Assembly (NCBI GenBank): GCA_014860225.1
Contig: JACZKE010000053.1
Location: 1-64,000 of the forward strand
Direction: 5' to 3'
From: Desulfuromonadales bacterium
Lineage (GTDB): Bacteria > Desulfobacterota > Desulfuromonadia > Desulfuromonadales > BM103
DNA: 64,000 bases
Numbering within the stretch: the stretch's first letter is position 1; every line of letters begins with the position of its first letter. Both the position numbers and the translations under genes were made by a program. Positions 32,801-41,229 of the stretch are shown here, one piece after another. Below the pieces are notes generated by a model. The model was not told the origin of the DNA. It worked only from the letters and a program-made list of their open reading frames with translations, and made no database searches.

Positions 32801-35639
32801 ACTCGGGCGCCAGGTCATTATTGATAAAGCCTACACCGCGCGCCGCCTTGGGCACCTTGGTAAAGAAGAAGAATTCGGCCGCAGCGTTGAGGCCTGATCT
32901 CAGGCTCACCTGCTTGCGATCGCACAAGGGCCGTACATCCCCGGAAAATGGTGCAGAGAGGTCGGCCACGGAAAAACTTACATCGGGCAGGATCGCTCCG
33001 GCATCATCAGTCCAGAGGGACAAATAGGGTGGTACGGTTCGCGGTTCACCGACACAGACAGGCGGCAACGCCTGAGTGCTGGGGATAAACTCGTCTCCGA
33101 AATCGACGTTCTTGTCTTCTTCACGGACCTGGATGTATCCATGTGGCGTTCCAGCTTCAACGATATAGGTCCCGCTCTGCAGGGGAATCGGCGCGTCTCC
33201 GCCCGGCACGCCGACACGCATGCCGCGTTCATAGTGGTCGCCGAAGGCATAGCCACCATCGAACACTCCGTCGCGCACCTGGTTCCAGGTGCCATAGCCA
33301 TCGAAGCAAGGCGTGACAGCATTACCATGGACAACAGGTAAATCCTGGATACAACCGGTCGGCTTGTTGTCATCAAAGCTGTCGGTATAGGTGATCTGTA
33401 CAGCATCACCGTAGTCGAAGGTACCGTTGCTGTTGTGGTCGATATCTTCCGCACCCGGGAAATTGCTGAACGGCGGATTATCGATATCGGCCAACTCCGG
33501 AGTACAGGTCAACTGTTCGCTGACCGGCAGTGGGTCACCGAACTCATCGAGACAGTCGATCGTGCCGAACGGCGCGACATCGTCATGATAAAGGTTCATC
33601 TGTACATTGGGGATACCCGGCTCCCATGTTTCGGCCGCTGCATAGCGAGGGTCATCCTCGGCGCGGGTTACGGCATAGTAGACAATGCCCGAGATACCGC
33701 CGTTTTCGTCATCCAGGGTGCCGGCAACTCCGTCCGGTCCCGGACCGTAGAAATTCTTGCCCCAATCGATCACATTGGTCTGGGTGAGATAAAGCTGTAT
33801 CGCCTGGGTCAAGACCTCGCCCTCCTCCGTGCGGGACAGGTTGTTGCCAGTGTTGGGGTTGTCGATCGGCGGGCCATCGAAGCTGCCATCAGTGGTCTGC
33901 GGCTGAGGGGTCAGTGCGTCGAAGGACGGCGAAACCCAACCGTCGGCTAGCGGGATGGGACCCCCCATGTCTGCGGCTGCTGTCATACCGGTCGCTTTAT
34001 AGCGCAAAAAGTCGACTTCTGCGATCAGCCATTTGAAGAACGGGAAAACTTCGGTCAACTCATAGTCTCCTGCAGGGTCAGACACGGTCGCCTGATAGAT
34101 CGTGCCGTCGCGGAAACGAAGGTTGACCGCCTGGTCAATCAATCCGCCCATGTCATCATCGGGGAAACCGTTTTCGTTGCCATCGACGAAGATGTTGCCT
34201 TTCAAAGTACCGAACCAACGACTTGAGAGAAAAACCCTTGGCTCCCCTGCGCCGTTGTCAATGTTGTAGTTTGGAGGATCGACCGGTTCTCCGTTGACAT
34301 CAATTGTTTCAGGCATCTGGAATGCATGGAAACTGAAAAGCGCATCGAGCGGGAGATCCCAGGTGACAAGTTCGTATTGCCCTTCGGGAATCCCACTGAT
34401 AGTGAAGGTACTGTCCTCTTCGCAGGACGCGGCGTACAGGCCCTGCCCGGTAACCGCGTCGTTCACGCCAACCCAGCAGTTGTCGACCGGCGGACCGATA
34501 GCGAACGCCTGGTTATTGGGGGGCCGGGCGAAATGATTGAAGCGGTTTTCCCCTGACAGTGAGCCGAAAGTTTCACCCTCACCAGGGACGGGAGGGGTCG
34601 CCACCCAAGGCAGTTCCGCAGGGGTAACAAAACCAAAAAAGGCGTGCCAGGGAGAGGCTGCACCGAACTGCTCAACGAAGAACGGCGCCTCGTTCGCCAA
34701 TACCCAGGCGTCCACGGTCGGCGTTCCTTCAATGGTCGAGGTCAGGATGTATTCTTTGCCGTCATTCGGTGGGTTGACGACGATGCCATACTTGCCTGGC
34801 GGAATGTATTTGACGATGGCCTCGCCCGGCATCAGGTTGTACGGGTTCAGGTTTGGATTTGGAACCGGATCGGCTATGTCAACACAGTAGCCGGCAACCA
34901 ACGGATCGGTATTGACCTCAAGTCCCAGGGACCCGCAGTAATCCTCGACTGTCAGGGTGGTGAGTACGCCATCGCCGATGGTGGTTGCACATGTTTCCGG
35001 ATCGAAAGCAGTTGCAACGCATGCCTCATCATACATCGTCCCGAGCGGGTTGCCGAAAGCATCCTGCCACAACGGGCCGGCCGCATCGCTGATGATTAGT
35101 GTCGCCCCGCCCAGGCCGGGCTCGTTGTCTACTAGGTCGGGAGCGTTGTTGATCGGCCAGTGGTCCTTGAAGACGAAGACCGTAATTTGCGCCGTGGGTA
35201 ACGGATAAGGCTCAACATAGACATAAACGTCTGTTGCGCCTACCGGAACCTGGGCCCCGCCAATAGCATAACCGCTGTTAGGCATAACCGTGACATAATA
35301 CCGGCCCGCCGTGCCAACATTCACGCTTGCAGTACCGGCTGAGCCATCGCCCTTAGCCGGGGAACCATCAGTAAGCATCGCCACCGGTGCATAACTGTTG
35401 TGTATGGCAAATGACAACTGGTCTGTCACTTCAGCCCCGGGAACGGTGTTAAACGTATTGTCTACCTCGACCATCCAGCGGAAGGCCGTGTCGGTCATCG
35501 GTGTATTCGTCTGACCGTCAATCACGTGCAGCGTAAAGGCCTGGACCGGTGGAGACAGGAATAATCCTGCAAGCAGTGCGATAACCAAAACGTTCAATAC
35601 GGATACGATAAATTTACGACCACGACCTTTTTTGCTCAT
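29859..35639 (-). CDS. Giant secreted SdrD-like/beta-helix protein with Ca-type repeats
   Basis: 1926 residues. The signal peptide ends VQA (about 34). Up to about residue 1180 it shows beta-sandwich segments of the SdrD B/prealbumin type (for example GSYEFLVPGSYTVNQASPTG), with many DxDxNG loops and few Cys. Residues about 1185-1600 are a DUF1565 start (DLFVDANNGVDDPAGG) and a right-handed parallel beta-helix (repeated NNxI/GGGI). Residues 1732-1926 hold four copies of the FRNGTWYLDANGNGAWD repeat shared with protein C. GGAGG precedes the ATG. It is probably a surface or extracellular scaffold for the oxidases encoded downstream. Confidence 0.85.
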   Translation of the reverse strand: MSKKGRGRKFIVSVLNVLVIALLAGLFLSPPVQAFTLHVIDGQTNTPMTDTAFRWMVEVDNTFNTVPGAEVTDQLSFAIHNSYAPVAMLTDGSPAKGDGSAGTASVNVGTAGRYYVTVMPNSGYAIGGAQVPVGATDVYVYVEPYPLPTAQITVFVFKDHWPINNAPDLVDNEPGLGGATLIISDAAGPLWQDAFGNPLGTMYDEACVATAFDPETCATTIGDGVLTTLTVEDYCGSLGLEVNTDPLVAGYCVDIADPVPNPNLNPYNLMPGEAIVKYIPPGKYGIVVNPPNDGKEYILTSTIEGTPTVDAWVLANEAPFFVEQFGAASPWHAFFGFVTPAELPWVATPPVPGEGETFGSLSGENRFNHFARPPNNQAFAIGPPVDNCWVGVNDAVTGQGLYAASCEEDSTFTISGIPEGQYELVTWDLPLDALFSFHAFQMPETIDVNGEPVDPPNYNIDNGAGEPRVFLSSRWFGTLKGNIFVDGNENGFPDDDMGGLIDQAVNLRFRDGTIYQATVSDPAGDYELTEVFPFFKWLIAEVDFLRYKATGMTAAADMGGPIPLADGWVSPSFDALTPQPQTTDGSFDGPPIDNPNTGNNLSRTEEGEVLTQAIQLYLTQTNVIDWGKNFYGPGPDGVAGTLDDENGGISGIVYYAVTRAEDDPRYAAAETWEPGIPNVQMNLYHDDVAPFGTIDCLDEFGDPLPVSEQLTCTPELADIDNPPFSNFPGAEDIDHNSNGTFDYGDAVQITYTDSFDDNKPTGCIQDLPVVHGNAVTPCFDGYGTWNQVRDGVFDGGYAFGDHYERGMRVGVPGGDAPIPLQSGTYIVEAGTPHGYIQVREEDKNVDFGDEFIPSTQALPPVCVGEPRTVPPYLSLWTDDAGAILPDVSFSVADLSAPFSGDVRPLCDRKQVSLRSGLNAAAEFFFFTKVPKAARGVGFINNDLAPEFNMASPAFGEKMAPSWLPVSLRDWNGREVARTYSDEFGSYEFLVPGSYTVNQASPTGVTLAMYNIILNDPLKPNPANPTGARIPDEWHATEYSVPPWVFQFETGRTSYIDSPIVPTAAFVGYPSTPLDVNPPSGIPVIFSVNQSGGVGAVVCAPGDQIVITSQGTVDGRDNGFGSIPGTVFLSGIRLPVAPGDWTNTSITATVPAGVPSGTLTVTRGDNDNTSVLGTEVLVGGCTNDLFVDANNGVDDPAGGTSEAPFKTIQYAIDSDQASAGTRIFVTEGTYNEQVILYKEVSLIGSGVGTVINSRPAVQSLIQVWRDKLTALGGTPDAAIEVPGIMITFPELIYPLGRTHEAEIVIEGFKITGGTVGGGIYVLDNGANAEIRNNLITGNQGQLGGGITVGIPGAANVNNTGIHIHKNQVFTNSGVNGGGGVVLYEASHNYLVENNVILGNFSRGNGAGISHVGNSDGGRIQANVIALNENFYFAPGPNGDGGGIYIGNIGDGTGSVVIDANLIKSNLTGSGFGGGIRIEGLNSADTDVDYTAEIYNNIIVNNVAAMAGAGISLQDAAFVSIVNNTIAHNDSTSTALLAFPNTNLNASVPMPAGIQANVHSAGLAAALGTNVPNPVLVNNIVFQNRSFYHEGLNVGSNALVDTGYWDLGITGQAVPGTSALNPVSSVLSSLTGAFGEDYNDGGSNIISDPAFNLGYFNTLQSAATLDEGGNNISVRFDELDLTFGNYHLTGTSPAIDVGAAVVAPELAMDYDGDVRPQGGAPDIGADEIPVPTPIGVFRSGPWFLDANGNGAWDPDTDTMYANFGQAGDLPVVGDWPDDAVNQVQIGVFRNGTWYLDANGNGAWDPDTDTVYANFGQAGDLPVVGDWNGDGVLQIGVFRNGIWYLDANGNGAWDSGIDTVYANFGQAGDLPVVGDWNGDGVSSEVGVFRNGTWYLDANGSGIWGPGSDTVLINFGQAGDYPVTGNWLND
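29862..30446 (-). repeat. Tandem coding repeat, four units of about 147 bp
   Basis: Encodes residues 1732-1926 of the giant protein. Units match those at 25283-25999 closely, for example FLDANGNGAWDP in both first units, pointing to duplication or gene conversion between the two genes. Confidence 0.85.
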
Positions 35640-35640
35640 C

Positions 35641-35886
35641 TCACGTTCCTCCCAGCAGAAAGAAATCCGGGCTCTGAACAGCCTCGAATATTTCGGTCAA
35701 AGGTTTTAGAGCGATTTTATAAAAACAAAACAGCCGACCAGGTTGTCTTGCCATACGGCATTCCCGGACCGGCTGTTTCGTTTGATCAACAGCATGTGGT
35801 TGCAATAACAGGGGAGCAATCAACTTATTGGCAGCTGAAATGAAAGCTACGGGGGCAGATTCATTTGCTGTCTGATTGGCAGGCAT
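35641..35886 (-). CDS. Possible leader ORF before the giant gene
   Basis: 81 codons from MPANQTANESAPVAF. Its TGA is separated from the giant gene's ATG by a single base, which could couple translation. It spans the terminator-like hairpin at 35729-35777. AGGA lies 10 nt before the ATG, a weak site. No family is recognised, and it may be non-coding leader RNA. Confidence 0.25.
   Translation of the reverse strand: MPANQTANESAPVAFISAANKLIAPLLLQPHAVDQTKQPVRECRMARQPGRLFCFYKIALKPLTEIFEAVQSPDFFLLGGT
35721..35777 (-). terminator. Attenuator-like hairpin in leader of giant operon
   Basis: AACAGCCG (35729-35736) pairs with CGGCTGTT (35770-35777); an inner GCC-GTAT-GGC stem is present, and TTTTGTTTTT follows on the minus strand. 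It lies about 90 bp before the giant gene ATG, so it can end transcription before the operon. The trigger is unknown. Confidence 0.55.
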
Positions 35887-35919
35887 AATATTTAAGTCCT
35901 GAAAGTAACTAATGAACAA

Positions 35920-36311
35920 ATAGATAAAATAACATTTTAAAAAAACGATAACCCAGGTTCGCAGTTACAGCTTTTGCTGCAAACCTGTTGAACTTTTGTT
36001 TATTTAACCAATGATGACTTTAACAGTCAAGCATCCGTTAATGTTATAAGCACCTAATATTTAGTGATTCACGTCATTATTTACCCTTAATGTAAACAAT
36101 CGTTTTCTTACTTTATTACGTGATTACAAGCACTTGTAGAGTTGTCATCAAACTAATCACAAGGAAAGCTTGAGCAAAAGCGCACGGTAGGAATTCCCTT
36201 CTTTCGCCGGTAGGGTTTTTCGTAAACCTGGTGATGGTTTTTTTTGTGGCTGCGTTTAGCCGTTTCAAACAAGGTTTTGTATTGTAAGAGAGTCGCCTCA
36301 TCCTCATTTAA
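35920..36311. other. AT-rich gap, no gene; candidate structured RNA on plus strand
   Basis: No convincing gene. On the plus strand ATCACAAGG (36156-36164) pairs with CCTGGTGAT (36227-36235), one mismatch, followed by T8 (36238-36245). Inside are CAAG-GAAAG-CTTG and GGTTT-TTCGT-AAACC stems. This may be a small RNA with its own terminator. No plus-strand gene follows it, so a riboswitch role is unlikely. Confidence 0.35.
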
Positions 36312-36466
36312 AAACGGTTCTATAACCCAAAAGAAGGTTTAACGCGACGCAGAGTAAAAAAACATTTCGAGGGCAAAATGACGGACACCTTGGTCATTCT
36401 TCACAGCGTCTCCGTGTCTCTGCGTTAATTTTTGGACTGACCTTTGTTTGGGTTATAGGTCCGTTT
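36312..36466. repeat. MITE-like element, copy 1
   Basis: Terminal inverted repeats of about 20 bp, with a perfect core CTATAACCCAAA (36320-36331) and TTTGGGTTATAG (36447-36458). The interior shares a long block starting CATTTCGAGGGCAAAATGAC with the copy at 48481-48681. No coding capacity. Confidence 0.75.
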
Positions 36467-36537
36467 AAAAAAGGACAGATGTCCCGCGGCCCAGTGTCTG
36501 GCAGGTAACAAGCAAATTCACGCACTGAAATCAGTGA

Positions 36538-37056
36538 TTATTCTACAACCAGGTTTTCCACCCGATTTTCGCCAACCACAATCGTGACCGGATTGCCCTT
36601 TTTGACAAAGTTACCAGGGTTACCGAACAACATGAAATAAGTGATCCCTACCCGGGGGTCACGAGACGTCGGTCGCATGGGTCCACCCTTTGCAGGAACG
36701 GGCACTTCAAGGGCTGCACCCGTATTTTCGTCGATCAAATGGGGTTTAAGCTCTTTAAGGAAAAAGGGCATTGCTTTGTCTTTATCCAGCACTTTGAAGC
36801 GAAAGTCGAGCATGGAACCGGCTGCCGTTGTACGGATGGCAATGACTTCAATGCCCAGGTTCTCAAGAACCCGATTGTTGACAACAGCAGCTTCCTTCGC
36901 TTCGACGACTGAGGTGTCAGTCTCAGCGCGGACTGGAGTCTTGCCCACAGTCTGACAGCCACTGAGCACCAGCAACAAAATGCAACCATATACAAGCAAC
37001 TGCAGGGTTTTGGAAACAAGCAGGCTTCTACCAGAAGAAACAATTGAGAGATTCAT
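36538..37056 (-). CDS. Lipoprotein of unknown function
   Basis: 172 residues from ATG 37056. Signal peptide with lipobox LVLSGC (about residue 34). The mature part has VLENLGIEVIAIRTTAAGSMLDFRFKVLD and later DPRVGITYFMLFGNPG, with no metal motif. I recognise no family. Last gene of the copper-type operon, 90 bp after the cytochrome fusion, so it probably serves the same envelope function. Confidence 0.7.
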   Translation of the reverse strand: MNLSIVSSGRSLLVSKTLQLLVYGCILLLVLSGCQTVGKTPVRAETDTSVVEAKEAAVVNNRVLENLGIEVIAIRTTAAGSMLDFRFKVLDKDKAMPFFLKELKPHLIDENTGAALEVPVPAKGGPMRPTSRDPRVGITYFMLFGNPGNFVKKGNPVTIVVGENRVENLVVE

Positions 37057-37148
37057 CAATGTTATAGACCTTTCTTTTCTTTAAATGGACATCGCAAAAA
37101 ACTAAGGACATCTGCCCGGATTCATTATGAAATCTCATGCAGGAACAA

Positions 37149-38837
37149 TTAATGCACAATCCAGCCGCTGATCGGGACAAGCTCAGGCTGTGCCCCCTTG
37201 CTGAGCTTCGCGACAAAACAACCTTTCGAGGCATAACGCTGCCCGGGGCCAAAGCTGACCCGGGGATAGGTGGCAATAGCATAACTTTCATCGTGCATCA
37301 TATCAAATACATCCAAAAAATAGTCCCGGTAAAAATCGTCGCTCATCATGCGCGTCACGCCGGTCAGCATCCAACCGAGAAAATACATTTTTGACTGAAT
37401 GTCGATGTTGCTTATGGGTATGTTCCGGATCTTCAACCAGGACCTGACGGTCTTTTCAATCGCAGTCTTTTGCGTGAGCAGTCGATACGGATAAGTTATG
37501 TGAACAATGTCCCGTACATTCTCTGGCAAAGCACTATTTTCTTCTCCAAGGAGCCTTGACGACATGAATATGATCTCGGGCCCCGACTCTTCACTTGTTA
37601 TAAAGGGTAGTGCCTGGACACCCCCGGGACCAGCCCAGAGTGCGAACACGGCATCGGGATAGCGCCTTTTCAAATCACTCCAAAAAACCGTACTCTTCAA
37701 AGTCGCCGGATCGGCCATCTGGTCAACGTAAAGGGCCTGGCCAAACATCTTTAATGTCTGCCGGAACCCTGAGGCAAGCAAATGGCTTTCCGGATCATCA
37801 ACAAACACCTGTATAACAGGAGTGTCGCCGGTAAGCTTCATGTTGTGCAGAAATCTGGCAGCGGTTTCACCCTCCTGATAATATCCTTTGGAGAAATACA
37901 GGGTATACCAGTCATCATCGAGAACCGGCAAATCAGTCACCGGAAAAATGCTGGGAATCTCATGTTCTTCACTAAATTCATGCACAGGAGACCAGTCTCC
38001 CGTGACGATGCCGCCCAGCAGTGCGAATACCGGAGTTTTTTGATAATACAATGCCAGCTGGTCGCGCCAGGTTTCGCGTGGGCCCTTGAGTTCCCAGACA
38101 TCAAGGACCGTTTTTCGATAAGCAGAGAACTTATCCTGCTTGTAAAATGGACCTTGCCTGGCCCGGGATTCCTGGTGACGGGATTGGGCGTTGCGATCTT
38201 TAACCGCAGCCTGAAGGGGTAAGAGCATGGCATCGCGATCTTTTTGTGGCACGCCGTCGGCAACGATCGTGGCAAAACGGATTTCCGTATCGGTGACCCC
38301 GGGAGAATATTCTGCCGATAAATTCTTCAGATAGTGGACCATGATCTCCATTTCATGATCGTCAAGAAGATAGCGGGGCATGGTCCAATCAAATTCACGT
38401 CCATTCGGATCGATACCGTTGCGAAGTGCATCGGCAAGGGTTTCATCTGTGTAAGCCGGGCGGAGATCCCCACTCTGGAACGGTTTGGCAAGAAGGGTGC
38501 GGGCAGGACGGGTTTCAATCTCGGCACCGGCACGAAACGTGCGATACAATTTATCACCATTGGTGGGTAGCGTAATGATGGTTCCTTCAACCGTCCCCAA
38601 GCCACTTCTGAGGTGACAATTGTCACAGGTGAACATGGTCCCCTCCACTGGAATATCCAGTTGAACCAGAGCCTGCATCGGCTCTCCGGAAGGAAGAAGG
38701 CCCTCTCGGTACATCCGCTCGCCCAGACGCATAGCTTCTTCAGGAGAGTAGCCAGCGACGGTGGCTGGCTGGTCCGCCAGAACCGATGTCGCAATAAAAA
38801 AAAGCAGCACGCTCAGCAAACTTATTTTTTTGATCAT
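37149..38837 (-). CDS. Cytochrome c fused to periplasmic binding protein
   Basis: 562 residues, cleavable signal peptide (about 1-21). A mono-haem cytochrome c domain has C71-D-N-C74-H75 and spans about 25-185. The remainder (about 185-562) looks like a type I periplasmic ligand-binding protein (FALLGGIVTGDWSPVHEFSEEHEIPSIFPVTDLP, then GETAARFLHNMKLTG). Such a fusion could sense or deliver electrons with a bound ligand. GAGGAA lies 5 nt before the ATG. Neighbours are SCO, a membrane protein, an ABC system and NosL. Confidence 0.82.
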   Translation of the reverse strand: MIKKISLLSVLLFFIATSVLADQPATVAGYSPEEAMRLGERMYREGLLPSGEPMQALVQLDIPVEGTMFTCDNCHLRSGLGTVEGTIITLPTNGDKLYRTFRAGAEIETRPARTLLAKPFQSGDLRPAYTDETLADALRNGIDPNGREFDWTMPRYLLDDHEMEIMVHYLKNLSAEYSPGVTDTEIRFATIVADGVPQKDRDAMLLPLQAAVKDRNAQSRHQESRARQGPFYKQDKFSAYRKTVLDVWELKGPRETWRDQLALYYQKTPVFALLGGIVTGDWSPVHEFSEEHEIPSIFPVTDLPVLDDDWYTLYFSKGYYQEGETAARFLHNMKLTGDTPVIQVFVDDPESHLLASGFRQTLKMFGQALYVDQMADPATLKSTVFWSDLKRRYPDAVFALWAGPGGVQALPFITSEESGPEIIFMSSRLLGEENSALPENVRDIVHITYPYRLLTQKTAIEKTVRSWLKIRNIPISNIDIQSKMYFLGWMLTGVTRMMSDDFYRDYFLDVFDMMHDESYAIATYPRVSFGPGQRYASKGCFVAKLSKGAQPELVPISGWIVH

Positions 38838-38911
38838 CGTATTTCCTCGAATTGACCTGAATATTTTAAGAAATCGACCAGGAGTCTGTCGTCAGCCTCC
38901 TGGCAACGTAA

Positions 38912-39484
38912 TCAGTTTTTGTAAAGAGCGTCTACTTCCTGTTTGAGTTCTTTTGTGCCGACCAGTCCATAAATCCTGATCCAGGTGCTTCCTTCCGGTG
39001 AGCGAATCAGAGTCAGCGGGTAATGGGACATTTTATCCTGAACATATGCATCAAAGGCATGCATCACCTTTTCGATGTCTACCCGGCTCCCGGTCAGGTA
39101 GTCCCAGCCCGGCTTGGCTTGGTAACGGGACAAATATTCGGTCATGACCTCAGGCGTATCATATTCCGGATCAATTGAGATTGAAACCAGTTGAATCTGG
39201 TCCGAATCCTCACCGAGTTTTCGCTGCAGATTCGAATAGCCCGCAGAGAGAATCGGACAGATAGTCGTACAGGTCCCATAAATAAAGTCAACCAGTACCG
39301 GTTTGTCTGAAGCAAGGAGTTCAACCAGGTGCACACTCTGCCGATCCTGATTGGTCAAAACAACATCCGGAACCACATAAACTTCTTCCGTTCTTTTATA
39401 TCTTTTTTCCTCTGCGACCGCATTGAATACAGTGAAGATCGATAAGAGCAATAGACAGATCAGAGAAAAAACCGTTTTTTTCAT
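38912..39484 (-). CDS. SCO1/SenC/PrrC-family copper chaperone
   Basis: 190 residues with signal peptide. Thioredoxin-like fold with the copper motif C72-T-T-I-C76 in FIYGTCTTICPILSAGY and a candidate His ligand H154 (KMSHYPLTLI). SCO proteins insert copper into CuA or related sites, or act as thiol reductases. AAGGAG precedes the ATG. It lies 45 bp after the polytopic membrane protein gene. Confidence 0.9.
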   Translation of the reverse strand: MKKTVFSLICLLLLSIFTVFNAVAEEKRYKRTEEVYVVPDVVLTNQDRQSVHLVELLASDKPVLVDFIYGTCTTICPILSAGYSNLQRKLGEDSDQIQLVSISIDPEYDTPEVMTEYLSRYQAKPGWDYLTGSRVDIEKVMHAFDAYVQDKMSHYPLTLIRSPEGSTWIRIYGLVGTKELKQEVDALYKN

Positions 39485-39529
39485 TATTTACTCCTTTTAG
39501 CCTGAGTTATGAGACAGCGACTGGTCATG

Positions 39530-40540
39530 TCAAAAATAAGCGGTCATTGCCAAAGGTCCGAAGAGTACCGGCCACCCCGTTAATAAAGCAAACAGCATCC
39601 AAAAAAACAAAGTCATCAGAAGCCATGGCCTCTGAGCTCGAGACGTAATAACACTGAGACCGGGGATCCGGCATAGATATTCTAGCATGGCCTGGACCAG
39701 GCCGCAGATGGTCGCACCCAGCAGGCTGAGGTAAATCGGGTACCCGACAAAATTCGAAGATCTCTGAAGCATGTCGAAAGGACAATGATGAGTCGGCAGT
39801 TCGTAAATGTAAAGTGAGATGAAAGAGACTATGGCGGTCAGTCCCAGAACAAGAAAAAGGCCGGAGGCCAGAGCCAGAAGATAATGCATCCACGGCCGCC
39901 GGCTTAACAAGCTTAACAGCACCAGGCACCCATAAGCAGCAAGCCCCGCGTAGAAGACAATCATCATCGGCCGCAGAGGCAACGCCGCCAGTTCGCTGGC
40001 GAGTCCATCCCCTCCACTGCTGAACAGCGCCCCGCAGCATGAGGTTATCACTTCTGGCTCGAGGCCGGCAAAGTAGATCACCATCAGAGTCAGATCAGCT
40101 ATGGCCAGCGGCAAAAATGGTATCAGGGCAATGAACTTGAATCGGGTCAGGGGCGCCTCTGGGCATTGCAGATCGAGATGGTTAAGTACCATCCAGAGAC
40201 CGCCGAGCAAAAACAGCAGCAGCTTGATCCAGATAAGGTGCCAGCCGATCGGGTTGGCGTTGAGCGTGCCGGTAGCGCACATGGCCCCGACGAACAAGGG
40301 GTGAATGACCTCTGCGGTATAGATAAAGAGTAGTAACGACAGGGCTTCGAAGACGATGGCCCAGCGCACAAGGACAGCCACCAGCCAGGCGCGTCGCTCA
40401 AGACTGAGCTGGTCGGCTTCAGCACCGTCCGGGTTCCAGCGGCGCGCTATCCGGATACCAAGCAGAGCGCCAGCTGACAGCATCAACAGGCTGACCAGTC
40501 CACCCAGGAGCAGTGCCAGCACCCCCGGATGCAGAATCAT
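39530..40540 (-). CDS. Polytopic membrane protein with Cys/His motifs
   Basis: 336 residues with about eight to nine hydrophobic spans. Loops carry MCATGTLNANPIGW, ITSCCGALFSS and ELPTHHCPFDML, all with Cys or His able to bind copper. No named family is recognised. Its ATG overlaps the stop of the ATPase gene (ATGA), so it is tightly co-translated with the ABC transporter. Likely a copper-handling or oxidase-assembly membrane partner; inference. Confidence 0.72.
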   Translation of the reverse strand: MILHPGVLALLLGGLVSLLMLSAGALLGIRIARRWNPDGAEADQLSLERRAWLVAVLVRWAIVFEALSLLLFIYTAEVIHPLFVGAMCATGTLNANPIGWHLIWIKLLLFLLGGLWMVLNHLDLQCPEAPLTRFKFIALIPFLPLAIADLTLMVIYFAGLEPEVITSCCGALFSSGGDGLASELAALPLRPMMIVFYAGLAAYGCLVLLSLLSRRPWMHYLLALASGLFLVLGLTAIVSFISLYIYELPTHHCPFDMLQRSSNFVGYPIYLSLLGATICGLVQAMLEYLCRIPGLSVITSRAQRPWLLMTLFFWMLFALLTGWPVLFGPLAMTAYF

Positions 40541-41229
40541 GCCCCACCCTCTTTACACAGACGGCCGTCGTGTAATTCGATGATCCGGTCCACCAGGGGA
40601 TGTGTATAGACCTGGGGATCGTGGGTGGCAATCACCAATGTCAATCCGGCTTGCTTGAGTGCGGCAAAGCGTTCGAGAAGAACAGTACTGAGCCGGCTGT
40701 CAAGGTGGGCAGTCGGTTCATCGGCAATTAGTACACGCGGCTCGTTGACCAGGGCACGGGCAATGGCCACCCGTTGCTGTTCTCCGCCGGAAAGCTCGGT
40801 CACCCGGCGGCGGGCAAGCCCGGTCAGTTCGACTTCAGCGAGAGCCGCTGCAACTCTCCGTCCCATCTCGTTGGCAGAGAGGCGCTCAGGATAGAGCGGC
40901 AGCATGACATTGTCCCGGACACTCAGCTCAGGAATCAGATGATACTGCTGGAAAACAAAACCGAACGTCCGTCGCCGCACCAGGGTCAGAAACCGTTCGG
41001 GCAACCGCGACACTTCCTCCCCGGTAACAATCACCCGTCCGCTGGTCGGCCGGGTCATACAACCGACCAGACTCAGTAATGATGTCTTGCCTGAGCCGCT
41101 TGGCCCTTTGAGTACCACAGCTTCACCGGAAGCGACCTGCATAGTGATGCCGGCAACCGCTTGAGTCGCATCAGCTTTGCGGGGATGGTAGGTCTTGCAG
41201 ACCTCTTCGGTACGAATCAAAGGATTCAT
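40537..41229 (-). CDS. ABC transporter ATPase, LolD/MacB type
   Basis: 230 residues from the ATG at 41229, which overlaps the permease stop (ATGA). Walker A GPSGSGKTS, Q-loop FVFQQYHL, signature LSGGEQQRVAIARAL, Walker B VLIADEPTAHLD and the H-loop ATHDP are complete. Partners with the FtsX-like permease upstream. Cofactor or lipoprotein release from the inner membrane is the usual role of this type. Confidence 0.92.
   Translation of the reverse strand: MNPLIRTEEVCKTYHPRKADATQAVAGITMQVASGEAVVLKGPSGSGKTSLLSLVGCMTRPTSGRVIVTGEEVSRLPERFLTLVRRRTFGFVFQQYHLIPELSVRDNVMLPLYPERLSANEMGRRVAAALAEVELTGLARRRVTELSGGEQQRVAIARALVNEPRVLIADEPTAHLDSRLSTVLLERFAALKQAGLTLVIATHDPQVYTHPLVDRIIELHDGRLCKEGGA

Noticed and set aside
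36156-36245. c-di-GMP-I, cGAMP or fluoride riboswitch
   Set aside because: Some words look alike, but the conserved core and the order of stems do not fit, and no gene follows on that strand.
36116-36307. 63-codon minus-strand frame
   Set aside because: AT-rich gap, no ribosome site, overlaps the candidate RNA fold.
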